DNA of 64,000 nucleotides, from the NCBI RefSeq assembly GCF_000471905.2, contig NW_006500355.1, forward strand, positions 1,451,365 to 1,515,364. Reading direction: 5' to 3'. Position 1 is the first letter of the stretch; each line of letters starts with the position of its first letter. Below are positions 13,096-25,500 of the stretch, one piece after another. A program made the translations under genes and the position numbers. The notes beneath the pieces were generated by a model that worked only from the letters and a program-made list of their open reading frames with translations, was not told where the DNA came from and made no database searches. Source of the stretch: Amborella trichopoda (lineage: Eukaryota > Streptophyta > Magnoliopsida > Amborellales > Amborellaceae).

Positions 13096-13259
13096 CAGTT
13101 GAATCGGGAATTAGGGTTTAAACCTAACATCTTTGACTTTAGGCGTCACAAGAGAGAGAAGGCAATTTTGGCAGGAGAGAGAAAACGAGCGGGGGATAAA
13201 AAGGCTAGAGAGAAAGTGACAACAATTATGGGAATAGAGAGATTAGAAGTGGGGAGGTA

Positions 13260-13353
13260 AATAAATGTTGCAGAGAGAGAGAGAGAGAGAGAGAGGACAA
13301 CGAGCGATACAGAAGTGAGATAATAGAGAGAGTAGGAGAGACCAAAACAATAT

Positions 13354-13384
<31 letters not shown>

Positions 13385-13400
13385 GCGAAAGGCGTTTAGA
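13260..13400. repeat. (GA)n microsatellites upstream of HRD1
   Basis: GA runs at about 13271-13296 and 13353-13384, within a GA-rich block that continues to 13480. On the transcribed strand this is a CT-rich tract just upstream of the predicted HRD1 5'UTR, as is common in plant promoters. Confidence 0.8.
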
Positions 13401-13599
13401 GAGTAAATTTGGTACAGCGACAGGCGAAAAGGAAATTTAGAGAGATTAGGCAATTTAGAGAGAGCAAATTTGGTGCAGAGAGAGAATAAATATGGATTTG
13501 TAAAAAAACTAAAAATAAATGATACGGGTTTTTTAATAAATGGCCACGTCACCCACGAATGCGAGGCCACATGTTAATTGACACGTGTCAATAGATGCC

Positions 13600-16436
13600 A
13601 TGTCACCTGAAGAACTTAATTTTTAAATTCCCAAAGAAAAAGTTTATATAGAGATGGAGGCTTTTCAAGTTTATATTGACCATCAATTTTTTAAGTTTTT
13701 ATAAGTTTTTTCAATCCACATTATTTTTTAAGTCTTAAAAAACTTTTTAAAAGGTGAAAAAAAAGAAAAAAGATTAAAAAAAAAGTTTGAGATAAAATAG
13801 TATAAAAAGATTTGTCGGAACTAACGAGAGATAAGAGATGAGGAGGTGGGTGAAATCTATAGGGATTTTTTATGTAGCTTGAAGAAAAACAGAAAAATGA
13901 TTTACCATAAAATAATAAGAAAAATTAGGATTTTATATGATTTTTTTTTTTTTTTGTTATAAAGAGGTCATAATTTGTTTTAACTATTAAATGTAGAATC
14001 TAATAGATGAAAATGTATCACAACATTCAAAAGTTTTTATTGCAGACATTATGCCTAAACAATGACACATCTTCAACCACCCGAATTCAAAAATTGGGTT
14101 GAAAATGGTATAAAATTTTTTATTGAGGCTAATTTTTATAATCAAAATCAATAAAAGAAGGAGATAAGATATGAGGGGCATGGTGAAATCTTTAGAGGTT
14201 TTTTTTCGCCGTTTAAAAACAAACAGAAAGAGATCTACCATGAAATAATACAAAAAATTAAAATTCTTCATGAAATTTTCCCAAAAAATAAATAACCCGA
14301 GGATAAGCAATCCCTAGTCTCTTTAAGTGGATGTTTGAGGTACATCCTACTTCTACTTGGTTAGCATAGAGTTGCAACCTTATATAACATTTTTCCTATG
14401 ATAAATTTTTCAAATTTTAAAATAAAAAGTTAAAGATTTTGAGAAGGGTGCGGTTTGTATAGGGCCGAAACTCTAAACAATCGAAGTAAACCATACCTGC
14501 AAATAATGCGAGAAATGTGTTTTTAATACCGGAAATCTTTGTAATAATCTTAAACTATATTTTTATCTTTAATTAAAAAAACAAAAAGTAAACATTCTTG
14601 TATCAAAAGTAAAAAGCTGTATTGTATACATTTTCTATTGGAGAACCCTCCAATCGATCATCTCGTTATCGAGATATGTGGATATGAAGGGGAAAAAAAA
14701 GAATTTGAAATCTTAAAAATAGTGTCTTGTAACAAATTACACGTATCGTCTATTTTCAAGATTTTCAAATGTTTATTGATATATTTGATCCATAGCATTT
14801 ATTAAGTTTTAAATTTCAAAATTAGGAATACAAAATATTTTAAAGCCAACATAAGGTTTTGGCACTAAAATTACATCTCCAAGCAAATTTTTAGGTGCGC
14901 CTTACTCATTAATTAATTATTTAACATTCTACCCAATAGCAAGTACACCAAGCCATAATAAGGTATATTTTGATGAGTATTTTTAAATTAAATCCAGAAT
15001 TTTATACTCCCTAGGGAGTATACTGTCTATTTACTCAATCCAGAAAAACCTAACATAAGAGTGATTTGAGGACCTCAATTTTTGGGGATGTAGTCCGTTT
15101 AACCCATACCTCAATAAAAAAATTTCCTAAATGAACTACCTATTGTTAGAGAAAAATAATGTCTTAAGATTGAACAAAGACTGTCCATTTTTTCATGGAC
15201 AAAATCTAAGTGTCAAATAACAAAATCTAAGGGTCAAATAGCTCAAAGTTCAAATTTATTATTCTTAAATAAACATCTTGTGATTCTTAGGTGGTTCCCA
15301 ATATTTTAGACCAGAAAAATACTCTCAATTAGGTCTTTTGATAGAGGGGTAGATCCACAGTATATGCTCCTATGGGAGCATAGTATACCCACTCCAACCA
15401 GACACCTACTTGTTATGGGCTCCAACCTACGATTATTTATTGTCATGCTCCTGGTTTGGAACCCAAAAGCAAGAAGCCGTATGTATATTATTTGGTCGAG
15501 ATGCTTACGGGGGGGGGGGGGGGGGGGTCGGGGGGGCGGGGGGGGGGGGAGAAATAATCAAAATATTCATATTCATATTCAATCAGGATTCCAAATTCAG
15601 GACATATGCAATTCAGGGTATTTTAAAATGAAGTCGTTGAAGAGGTAGGTAACTGTGTAAAATGGTCTTTTGAAAGTAAGGATCAGGCACCATGTCTGAG
15701 TATGATATTGAAGTAATTTTAAATAATGTCTATGCTTCTAGTGGTGGTGGAGTTGAGCAATTGTTCCGCGTAAAAAAACCGGTGGATATAAAAGTGGGCA
15801 CTAGCTAGGATGGTGAATGTTGCATCTGAGTGCCATGTTCTGAAACATAGACGACGGATGTTGAGTCCGAGTATCTTGTTCCATACTTTTACTGGTATGA
15901 AATATTTTCCCTTGAAATAATCAACTTCACTATGAAATTATTTTGATTTGACCACCTCAATGTTGTTCAATGTGGTCTTACCATTTTAATTGATATTTTC
16001 TCAAATCCATGGGTTCAGGTTATTTTGATTATGACTAACCTGGAGCAGAAATGCAGAACCTTAACTTATCCATAGGAAATGAAAGGAAAACTTAAAACAA
16101 ACAAAATATACAACCCCTTGCAGGAAATTTGGGGGAAGTATTAAAAGAAAAATAAGAAATTGTAAATGCAAATTTTTAGTTCATGTAGATTCATAACCTC
16201 TATAACTAGCATTTTTCAACTTGTAAATTCTCTTGTGCACTTATGATTGATTACGAAGTTATTTATTTAGAAAATTAACATAGAAAAAGAGAAAAGTATC
16301 CAGAGATTGAGAGAGAGGTGTTTCTCCTCAACTTTTCAGCAACTGAATAGCATACAACATGATTAACAATTTTTTTTTTTTTTTAACTTTACATACAACA
16401 TGATCAACACGACACTGAGAGAGAAACGCACCACAC
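13600..16436. other. Intergenic, MITE fragments and a poly-G tract
   Basis: No coding exon recognised. 13630-13745 and 14326-14392 look like broken family A ends. 14446-14590 is an A left end (GGGTGCGGTTTGTATAGGGC) that stops abruptly, and 14620-14935 is a further A-like body in reverse orientation. A guanine-rich tract lies at 15509-15550. Confidence 0.6.
15509..15550 (+). repeat. Poly-G tract
   Basis: About forty bases of G broken only by TC and C in the middle and an A at the end. It could fold as a G-quadruplex on the plus strand. Its exact length is doubtful, since such tracts sequence badly. Confidence 0.85.
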
Positions 16437-19109
16437 TCATTCAAACAACTGGTTCTTGTAGCACAAATTCCAGTCTGAATCACTCGATGCCACGACTCCC
16501 TCGGTACTGATAGATTCAGCGCAAGGAACTGGCCGTATAAATTTACCGAATTCACATTCTGTCACGTCATCTCTCTTTTCATGTATGAATTCAAAAGAAT
16601 CAACCAACTGTGGGGCCAGGATCTTCTGATCAGATCCTAATTTGCACTCAAATGAACTTTCTTCACAAGAATCACTCTCTTTCCCCTCTTCAAGCATCCA
16701 ATCCCATTCATCCAACTCATCCTGCTCGAAAATCCGGCTAACCAGCCCTTCTCTCCATGAGATCCTCATCTGTGAGAGGCTTTCATATGTGGGGCTCGAG
16801 AATTCTCCCTCTTCGCAATATGCTTCATTGAATTCATGCCTACAAGGGGCTTTCAAAGAGTTCTGATGTCGTAATTGATCAGTTGAGTTATGAGGCGTTA
16901 ATGGACATGAAAATGCAAAGCTCAAACCAGGCAAAGGGAGAAAATCAGATGAATTATCAGGAGAAGGCGTTCTAATAAGGTTTCTATTTCCCGATGATTC
17001 ACAAGAAAATGGGGAGTTCTCTGGTGAAAGTTTATATCGATGAGTGGAACCATCTTGTACATAATCAGATTCAATGAATTTTAAGTCTCCACGAGTAGCT
17101 CTATCAGTGCAATTACTTAACCGTCTCTCACTAAAACCAGAGGATGTCTTCTCTTGAGAGGGAACCCCTGACACAGATCGTCTTCTCACAGGGCTACATG
17201 AGCACAGATCTGAATTTCTCACCTTAAAAGAAGAGGCTCCTCGCTCTTGAGACACAACCCATGGTGAACCAGATGGACGGAGTCCATGTGGACTACCTTC
17301 TGATAAATTTGAACTTGGGGTCATTTGCAAATCACTAACAGGGGATAGTCCTCTAATATAGGGCACCCACTCAGAATTAGAGGTCCTACCTTTAAAACCA
17401 CTGAATTCGTGAACATCTACACGGTCTGAAATCACTCCAAAGTTATTATTTTTGGCACCAGAACTAGATGAACAAGGATCCAGCTTTAGGTCGCTCAATG
17501 GAGATGAGCTTCTATTATGGGGTATTCCTCCAAAACTGGGGCCCTTCTTTGAAGATTTTCCAAGCTGATGACTTGAATCCAAATAAAAAATCTGGTATTT
17601 TGCCATGTAATCAGAAACTAGGGGCACATCACACTTAGAAGAAGGTTCCCTCTTGTGGGTCACCCCTTTAGAATTAGTCGTACTAGTTTTAGAGTCACCA
17701 AACTGATCAATCACTTGAAAACCTGGATCTAGCCCAAAACTCTTGCCTCTAGCCTTTATATCAGATGGACAAGGAGGACCAAGATATGGGTCACCCCTAG
17801 AATTTTGATGTGCCCCTTCGGTATTGGAACATCTGCTTTTAGGATCACCAATTTGATCAGTTACTTGAGAACTTGAATCTAGTTTAAAACTCCAATCCTT
17901 GGCATTTAAACCAGTTGAAAAAGGAATATCATGAAATGGGTCACACCTATAATTGGAAAGGACACCTGCAAATCCAGAGTAGGTCACATTTTTAGGGCTA
18001 GTACTCTGATCACATTTCACTTCTTTAGGGGACTGTAGCCATTTCATAGAGGCTTCTTCAGGGTCAAGAAGAGAAGAAACCCTTATTTCACAACCTTCTG
18101 AAAACCCTAAGGTTTCATCCCCTTTCCCAACAGTGAGGATGCCCCTTGGCTTACACTTCCTTCTGTCACTAACCCTAGCAACTACATGCCCTGCCCCAAA
18201 AATGGCAGGTGTACCAATAACCAGTGACCCACTATGTATCTCAGGGGATATAGAAGCCATTACAGGTGGTGTTGATTTTTCTGAGGTCTTAGCAGGAGTA
18301 GATGACATTCTTTTCATGGAACCAGGTGTATCAACTGAAACTGCCCTGGAACCAGAGTCAAGAGGCTTACCTGTGGCCTTGGTAGCTGGTGTGGTTATCA
18401 AAGATTGCATCTTTAGGCCCTCAAATTGCACGATTGGTGCGATACAGTGACCTTCATGGCAGCTTTCGTCAGCTCCAATTGGCCTTTGCGAAATGGGTAG
18501 TTCACAATTTTCATGGAACTGGTCTGGGACACTGGAATTTGAAGTTATAGTATTTGGGTCTTTTAGATCGGATTTTGTGCCATTTTTGTTGGGTGGGTTT
18601 GGGTCCTCAGAAATTGGGTGTATATCTCTAGAGTTAGTTTCAGGAGCTGAAATTTCACCATTTTCATGGTGCTTGGAATCACTAGATGGGTTCTGAGAAC
18701 TAGACTGTGAGCCATATCTGTAGGGGAGGTTTGGGAAATTCTTGGAGAGAAGTTTTCCATTTTCATGGGACTTTAGGGCATTAGCAGTGTCCTGAACTTT
18801 TCGTATTGGACCATTTTCATGGGACTGATTCAAAACGGTCTTGGATTTGTGAACTGTGTTTGGACCATTTTTCTGGGATGATGCTCTACAGTGTGGGGAT
18901 AGTGAATTAGGGTTTCTGGGGAGTGATTTTGATCTTGGAAGGGTAGTTTTGGAGGAGTTTGGAAGAAAAAAGCTTAAGCAACCTTTGGGGGCGTCTAGAG
19001 AGAGAGTGGGGTTGTTGAGGTCCTCTAATGGCTTCCTCTGGTTGGGTTTCTTCTTGGCGGTCGGTGGCACTTTTGGGGAGCATCTGCTGAACTTTGCCCG
19101 TTTCTCCAT
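16437..19109 (-). CDS. Plant protein of unknown function, Ser-rich, disordered (890 aa)
   Basis: Single open exon from ATG at 19109 (MEKRAKFSRCSP) to TGA at 16437. The frame stays open 59 codons further upstream, but those codons are encoded in CT-rich, UTR-like DNA, so the inner ATG is preferred. The protein is basic at the N-terminus and Ser/Pro/Asn-rich throughout, with no transmembrane segment or enzyme fold that I recognise. Two blocks look conserved: residues about 280-325 (TPPVMASISPEI, then GAGHVVARVSDRRKCKPRG) and 765-812 (EEGEFSSPTYESLSQMRISW, then an acidic DELDEWDWMLEEG stretch). HENG motifs recur at 97, 115, 148 and 199, and a unit of about 50 residues recurs near 407, 457 and 507. 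I recall similar unnamed plant proteins but assign no function. Many S/T-P sites suggest phosphorylation (inference). Confidence 0.8.
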   Translation of the reverse strand: MEKRAKFSRCSPKVPPTAKKKPNQRKPLEDLNNPTLSLDAPKGCLSFFLPNSSKTTLPRSKSLPRNPNSLSPHCRASSQKNGPNTVHKSKTVLNQSHENGPIRKVQDTANALKSHENGKLLSKNFPNLPYRYGSQSSSQNPSSDSKHHENGEISAPETNSRDIHPISEDPNPPNKNGTKSDLKDPNTITSNSSVPDQFHENCELPISQRPIGADESCHEGHCIAPIVQFEGLKMQSLITTPATKATGKPLDSGSRAVSVDTPGSMKRMSSTPAKTSEKSTPPVMASISPEIHSGSLVIGTPAIFGAGHVVARVSDRRKCKPRGILTVGKGDETLGFSEGCEIRVSSLLDPEEASMKWLQSPKEVKCDQSTSPKNVTYSGFAGVLSNYRCDPFHDIPFSTGLNAKDWSFKLDSSSQVTDQIGDPKSRCSNTEGAHQNSRGDPYLGPPCPSDIKARGKSFGLDPGFQVIDQFGDSKTSTTNSKGVTHKREPSSKCDVPLVSDYMAKYQIFYLDSSHQLGKSSKKGPSFGGIPHNRSSSPLSDLKLDPCSSSSGAKNNNFGVISDRVDVHEFSGFKGRTSNSEWVPYIRGLSPVSDLQMTPSSNLSEGSPHGLRPSGSPWVVSQERGASSFKVRNSDLCSCSPVRRRSVSGVPSQEKTSSGFSERRLSNCTDRATRGDLKFIESDYVQDGSTHRYKLSPENSPFSCESSGNRNLIRTPSPDNSSDFLPLPGLSFAFSCPLTPHNSTDQLRHQNSLKAPCRHEFNEAYCEEGEFSSPTYESLSQMRISWREGLVSRIFEQDELDEWDWMLEEGKESDSCEESSFECKLGSDQKILAPQLVDSFEFIHEKRDDVTECEFGKFIRPVPCAESISTEGVVASSDSDWNLCYKNQLFE

Positions 19110-19669
19110 AGCTGAAAACACCTTCTCTCTCTGGCGTTCAAAACCACTTTCTCTCTCTAGAATCCAAATGTCATAACCAGGCAAAAAAAGGATGAAGAGG
19201 GTCAAGATACCACATTCAATCCCAAGAGAGAGAAAACAGTGTAGAGCTTCTGCATATCTTGGGTAATTGGTTAATGGCGGAACCACTTTCTCTCTCTAAG
19301 ATCCAGATACCCACCATGAAAAAAGGACGCAAAGATATACACGGTTTACAGTCAAAGGGAAAGTAGAAGACATTCAAATCTATGTGTGTTCGTGGATCAA
19401 AATAAGAGAGAGTAGAAAACATTCAAATCTGTGTGAACACAGATCAAAAGAAGAGAGAGAAAGTATAAAACATTCAAAATTTTGAACTGGGATAAGGGGG
19501 TGCTTTTTATACCCGTTGAGCTCAGGCTCAACTTGAAGTGTAAGAAATGGACGGCTGAGATTCACTCCCCCGAATGCTCGGACTTGAAGCCCTCTTCGCT
19601 TTCACTTAGATCTGAACCGTGCAACTTAGATCTGAACCATGAAATTTAGGAAAATAGTTTGATAGAGCG

Positions 19670-20020
19670 GCAGCTGTATCAAAATAAGAAAGCGTCACCT
19701 CATAACTAATCAAAAATTACAATTCAAGCATCGGAAAACCTTTTACATTGATCGTCACAGCTTGAACATTGTAGTTGTTAAAAAAAAAAAAGATTTTAAG
19801 CTCCAAAAATAATATATATTGTAACAAATTATTAAGACCGTCCATTTCGCCGCAAACAATAGGTGTCCACGAGATTTTTTTGAGTTTCAAAATTTATTGT
19901 CGGTGTTGAAAATTAATTTTAGAGCTATCATGGAGATTTTCTTTGTTAAAAATGCTTCTGGATGAGGATTTGAGATGAAATTTATTTTGTTGTCATAAAA
20001 CCTAGCCCTTATAGAAACTT
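19670..20020 (-). mobile_element. Divergent family A-like MITE
   Basis: Shares with 47715-48112 the blocks CCTCATAACT, AATTACAATTC, GATTTTAAGCTC, CCGTCCATTTC and ATAAAACCTAGCCCTTATAG. It forms a sub-family distinct from the main A copies, about 560 bp upstream of the start of the 890-aa gene. Ends are approximate. Confidence 0.6.
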
Positions 20021-20404
20021 CGTGTGGTATGCATAAAGTTGCTACCTTAAACAATCCAATTAAGGCACACCACAAAATTTTATCATAAATGTAATGTTGG
20101 TATTAACAATTCTTACGATGATACAAAAATTTATTTTCATTATTAATTATAAAATTTTAAATCAAACAAATGTTTCAAATCAACTAGATCTATAAACACA
20201 TGAAAATATTGAAAAATAGATAGTCTAGATAATGTATTGCAATATGCAGTATTTTGGGACTCGAAATCTTTTTTTCTATTCATATTCAAACATCTCAATG
20301 CCGAGATGATCAATTAGAGAGTTTTTAACATTAAAATAACCTTGTATGATGGAATTTTACGGTGCACCTTAATTCTTTTGAATCCTCGTATAAACTTTTT
20401 CTTT
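20021..20404 (+). mobile_element. Family A MITE
   Basis: About 384 bp, from CGTGTGGTATGCATAAAG to CGTATAAACTTTTTC. Candidate flanks TAGAAACTT and TAGAAATAA agree at only 6 of 9. It abuts the end of the divergent copy at 19670-20020 and so may be inserted in its terminal repeat. Confidence 0.7.
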
Positions 20405-21064
20405 TAGAAATAAACAAAAAATTATTAATATTACTGAAAATGCCATTTGATTTTTAAATGATCGAAGTGTTCTGATCATATAAGGTCAATTAGTTCGAGA
20501 AAAGTAAAAAAACAATAGGGAAAATATAAAAAAATATATTTTTAGGTTACGAGATAAAATCTTAATTTTTTTAAAATCTCATTGATACCCCTTTTTCATC
20601 ACTATTTATAATTTTATGACCAAAATACCCTTTGCAGTATGCTCGATCTGTAATGTTTTAAGAAATTTTAAATTTTATAATTAAGATTGAATATTGTTTT
20701 TCAAACCATCTTAACATTTTTAATCACTGAAATTATATCTCCCAACAAAAATTATACAAACCTCACCCATATCTAGGAGAATAATCGCGGTATTATAAGA
20801 AAAATGGGTTGTCTACAAAGAGATCATTTATCTTGATGTCACAAATCATTCCCACTTATTAAGTGCAAAATAGGATGGCTCGGGGTGACTTAAAATGTCT
20901 GAGAATTTTTTTTAGGAACTTTATTTATATTAAATGGCACCCATTTTGAAATTTAAGAAACAAAAAAGATCATGACTTCTATACACAAAAGCATAAAAAA
21001 AAAAGTCTTTATAAAGTTGCAACCTTAAAATGTAAAATTATTCTTCATGACTTCTATGTACAAA

Positions 21065-21440
21065 ATAATAAAAAAAAATTTATATAAGGTTACAACCTTA
21101 AAATGCAAAGATTCACGTCGAAAATCCATCGTAAAATGTTGTTATAATGTTGAAAAACCTGTTAAATGATTGTCTTGACAAAGAGATGTATGAATATGAA
21201 AAAAAAAAAAAGATTTTTAGTCTCGTAAATAATCTATCTTGCAACATATTATCTAGACCGTTAATCTTCAATATTTTTCATATGTTTATAGATCTAATTA
21301 ATTTTAACTATTTTTAGAATTTAAAATTTTATAATTAAATGTGAAAATTGTTTTTCAAATAATCTTAAGCATTGTTTACACCAAAATTACATGCTATGAT
21401 AAATTTTGAAGGCACACCTGAATTGGATTGTTAGAAAGAA
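21065..21440 (-). mobile_element. Family A MITE, decayed
   Basis: Reverse orientation: TTTATATAAGGTTACAACC at the left, GGCACACCTGAATTGGATTG at the right, with the internal ATCTAGACCGTTAATCTTC block. Preceded by a second copy of its left end near 20990. No clear target duplication. Confidence 0.65.
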
Positions 21441-21458
21441 GTAGTTTCTTTATGACGA

Positions 21459-21847
21459 GGAAAAATTTTATATAGAGCCGAGGCTCCAAACAATCAAATT
21501 AGAGCTCACCTAAAAACTTTCACTAGAAGAGGTTATTTTGATGCCTAAATATGATCAAGTTGATCATCTCGAAATTAAGATGCATGGACATGAGAAAACA
21601 TGAATTTCAAGTTTTAGAAATAGTGCATATTGTAACGTATTTTTGGATCGTTAATTTAAGATTATCAAGTTTTATAGATCTACTCGATCTACACTATTTC
21701 AAAGCTTTAAATTTTATAATTAAATATAAAAATATATTTTAAGAATATCACAAATATTTTTCGATAATGAAACTATATTTCTGGGTAGCATTTGAATGTG
21801 TGTTTTGCTTTTGTTTTTTTGAGCCTCCGCTTTATTCAAACCGCACC
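21459..21847 (-). mobile_element. Family A MITE
   Basis: Reverse orientation, GGAAAAATTTTATATAGAGC to CAAACCGCACC, 389 bp. The flanks do not match each other, so this copy may have been rearranged after insertion. Confidence 0.75.
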
Positions 21848-21892
21848 TTGTAGACAATCCCAAGAAACTGGCTTTCTAATCGATTTAAAAGG

Positions 21893-22420
21893 GTGCGGTC
21901 CTTTTTGGTTAGGAAAGGTTGATGTGATGGGCGAACGATGGGGATTAAACCTGCACGTGGTGGATTCACAATCTTCGAACTACTTGGTTACATCCGCACC
22001 TACCCCTCGGACAGGTTTCAGTCTCTATTTACGATTGTATGAAGCTGAGGCCGTAAACAATCAAAGTAAGGTGCACTTTTAAATAGTGTTAAATGATAGT
22101 TTCAATGGTTGAAACTTTTGTAATTGTCTTTAAATATATTTTCACTTTTAATTATATAATTTAAAATTTAAAACTCTAAAAATAATGTAGATCGAGCAAT
22201 TTATGAAAACTTAAAAATCTTCAAAATTGACTATCAAAATATATATTATAAGATGTATTATTTTTAAAATTTAAATTTAATTTATTTATTTATTTTTATT
22301 TTTTATATAGTCGAGATGATCAATTTGAAGATATATGAGCATCAAAACAACGTCAGTGAACTTTTTTAGATGCGGTCTAATTGGATAGTTTAGAGCCCGG
22401 CACTTATATAAACTTTTTCC
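21893..22420 (+). mobile_element. Family A MITE with internal extra block, upstream of URH2
   Basis: Left end GTGCGGT, then about 125 bp of unrelated sequence (to about 22020), then a normal A body from GAAGCTGAGGCCGTAAAC to ATAAACTTTTTCC. Flanks TTTAAAAGG (21884-21892) and TTTAAAAAT (22421-22429) agree at 7 of 9. It ends 126 bp before the URH2 start codon and therefore forms part of that promoter or 5'UTR. Confidence 0.7.
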
Positions 22421-22546
22421 TTTAAAAATGATACAGGTTTCTAGTGGCACTCCAAGAAAAGTAGGGGTAATGTTGTCATTTTGATGAGAATTCCCCTTAA
22501 AAAGGACTGCTCTGTTTTGTTTCAATGACGGTACATCAAAAAAGCC

Positions 22547-25500
22547 ATGGGACGTGCGAAGAAATTGATCATTGATACAGATCCCGGAATAGGTAAAAAT
22601 AAAAATAAAATAAAAGGCCACAAATTTGGTTTTCTTTTTCATTTTACATTGATTAAATCAATTTTATCACCATTATTATGTGATTAATGTTTTCTGCTTT
22701 TCATTTAATTAACAGGGTTATATTCAACCTTGATTTTTCTCAGTTTTTTCTTTTCATTTTTTTTACTATGGATTAAAGTATTTATAGTGAAGATTTTGAA
22801 TATGTGAAACCCAAGAATATGGAATTTTAGGTCCTGCTTTATTGCCAGTGTGCTGAGCTTTATACAATGAAACTCCAAATTATAGTAGATTGAATCAGTT
22901 TTTTCCCTTTTTCTGGAGTGCCCACTATTATCAGAGGGCCTTTGAAATTATGAATTATTAAGTTTTTAACTGTTTTGTCTAATTATCGTAAGGGGACTAT
23001 AAACTGGGGCTACTTGAATCAGTTTGTTTTCAATTTATTTTGATTTAGTTCAATTCAATGTGCTTAGAAAGCCTCGATATGGATGGATCTGGGTTTTGTT
23101 GCTGCATAATCAAGATTAAATTAAATTTTGCATTTTTCTTTGTACTTAAACATATGTTCATTTATTGGTGATATGTGATGTCATTAAATGTAGAAAATGA
23201 AGCACAAATGTTTTGTTTATGTTGAAGTGCTTTTTATTTTTGATTAATTTTGATTTATTGATAAAAAGTCTATTTGTTTACCTGTGCATTTTATGCTGAT
23301 ATGTGCTGTGATTAAAACATTAAATGTTTTCTTTTTTTTCTTTGCAAAGGAATCCTGGCCAATAATTTGGGCTTTAAATTCTTGTGTTAAAAAACTAAGG
23401 AATACTATTTCTATCCCAAGAACAAAAAAAGATAAAAATGGATCAGTGCACTGAAACAATCTAGGGCAGAGCTTTTTTTGGATTCGTAGGTTGGGTCATC
23501 TTGCATTGACATGATCGAGGACATATGTGGATCAGATCATTCTTGGTGAAATCTACGCTTAGATAAATCTGAATGAATCAGAGCATTTTTTATGAAATCC
23601 ATGATTAAATACATCAGAAAAGTGGGATTTAGAATGCAGGCATTGTCCTCATTCTTTTCATGAATTTGAGATAAATTGTAGCATTTTCAGGTGAATTTTA
23701 GGAAGAGGTTTTTCAATTGACATATATTTGGGCAAAGTCCTACACTACAAACAAAAAAAGACTCTGAATTTATGTGTTATTTAGCAATTTCACAGCATTG
23801 GTTCCCTTCTTTTCAGTGTTTCATGTTTCCTGAAATTTATAGTACTATGCAGTTTGGTCATTTATTATGTCAAACTTCACAGTGTTATAGTAATTTCAGT
23901 GTGGAATCCTGAAATTCAAAGTGAAATGCCAAGTATGGTTATGGGGTTGTCTTTTACTTAGATATATATATATATTTTTTTTTCTGTTATCCTTTGGAGA
24001 ACTACTTGAAGAGTTTTTGCATGTACTTTTATGATGGTAATAACAATACGATGAGTCCGTGGAACTGTTCAATTTGTAGCCTTTAGGTAGATGATACGTG
24101 AATTGGATTTTTTTCCTCACCAATGAATTGAGTGGATTTGGCTTAAAGCTCAAGTGAGGCCACTCATTGAACAATGAAGGACATAGATTGCTAATTTCAC
24201 GAACTGTTTTTCTATTATATAAGATATCAATATTTCTAGGATTAGTAGAAAATAGAAAATTTCAAAAAAGACAAATTTTTAGGAGAAATCTAATAAGAGG
24301 AACATGAAAAGAAGAGATTTACCAAATGAAAATGGTAAATTGCTATATTTTATCTTATATTAGGGGTTGTATAGAAGCTCATAATCTAATATCATTGAAA
24401 AATATGTTTTCTTAGATAAGACTTACATTTACTTTGCAAAGGCATATTTACTCCGATAAAAAGCACCTACTATGAAAAATAAGGGTTCAACAGATTATTC
24501 TTTTGGGCCATTTTAGCTTATATTTGTCTCACTTGGTTTTATTGTATGAGCAGATGATGCCATGGCAATATTTTTGGCACTTAAATCACCAGAAGTGGAT
24601 GTCATTGGACTGACCACGATATTTGGGAATGTTTATACAACTTTAGCTACAAGAAATGCTCTACATTTGGTATCTCTTTTCCCCATGAACTTGGAGATGA
24701 CTATGGGAGCAAATGCATGATACTTGTTTTCATGGCATTATGCATTATTATTTTATTGTTGTAGAGATTTCCATTTTGATTAAGCATTTAAGGTTACATC
24801 AGATGGTTAGGCATTTGCATCTTCCTTGACTGTTTGTCATTGTCTGTTTTAGCTGGAGGTTGCAGAGAGGCAAGAGATTCCAGTGGCAGAAGGATCGCAT
24901 GTAACATTGAAGGTTAGCTTTTCAGTAACGCCAAAGATTAGTTTTTCTCTCCTTTATTTCCATTATAGGTTGGTCAAATGGGACTTTTTTCCTTGTATTT
25001 TTCACTGCTTCTATCTGTTAACCTTCAACTACTTGATAACTGGTGTTTTTGACCCTGCAATCCACATTTAAAATCTGACTTCTTGAGATAGTGGTTGAGG
25101 ATTTTTTATTTATTGTCATTTTAAAAAAGAGAAGTGCTGAAACCCACAGTGGACTCTATCCCATTTCTTGCATCTTTCACATCATGGATGAAAAACTTTA
25201 AGCTTTTTCTCTTGCTTGTTTATTATTAATAGTGATTTTGCCAATAAAAGATTTGAAATTCCATGTTTGCTTAACTGAGTTTCTTGTTATTTGTTTGGAA
25301 AAGAAAGTTACAAAGCTTCGGATTGCTGATTTCGTCCATGGTGCTGATGGGCTTGGCAACCACAATTATCCTCCACCTAAAGGGAAGCCAATCGATCAAT
25401 CTGCCGCATCTTTTCTTGTAGAAAAGGCAAATCAATTTCCAGGAGAGGTCACTGTTGTCGCACTTGGCCCTCTTACCAATATTGCCTTGGTCGGTTCTTA

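Noticed and set aside
15364..15648. Glycine-rich frames across the poly-G tract
   Set aside because: The glycines come only from the guanine run; no initiation context or family match.
19110..19286. 59-codon N-terminal extension of the 890-aa protein
   Set aside because: Encoded in CT-rich DNA with a doubled CCACTTTCTCTCTCTA phrase typical of 5'UTR; the basic MEKRAKFSRC start is more plausible.
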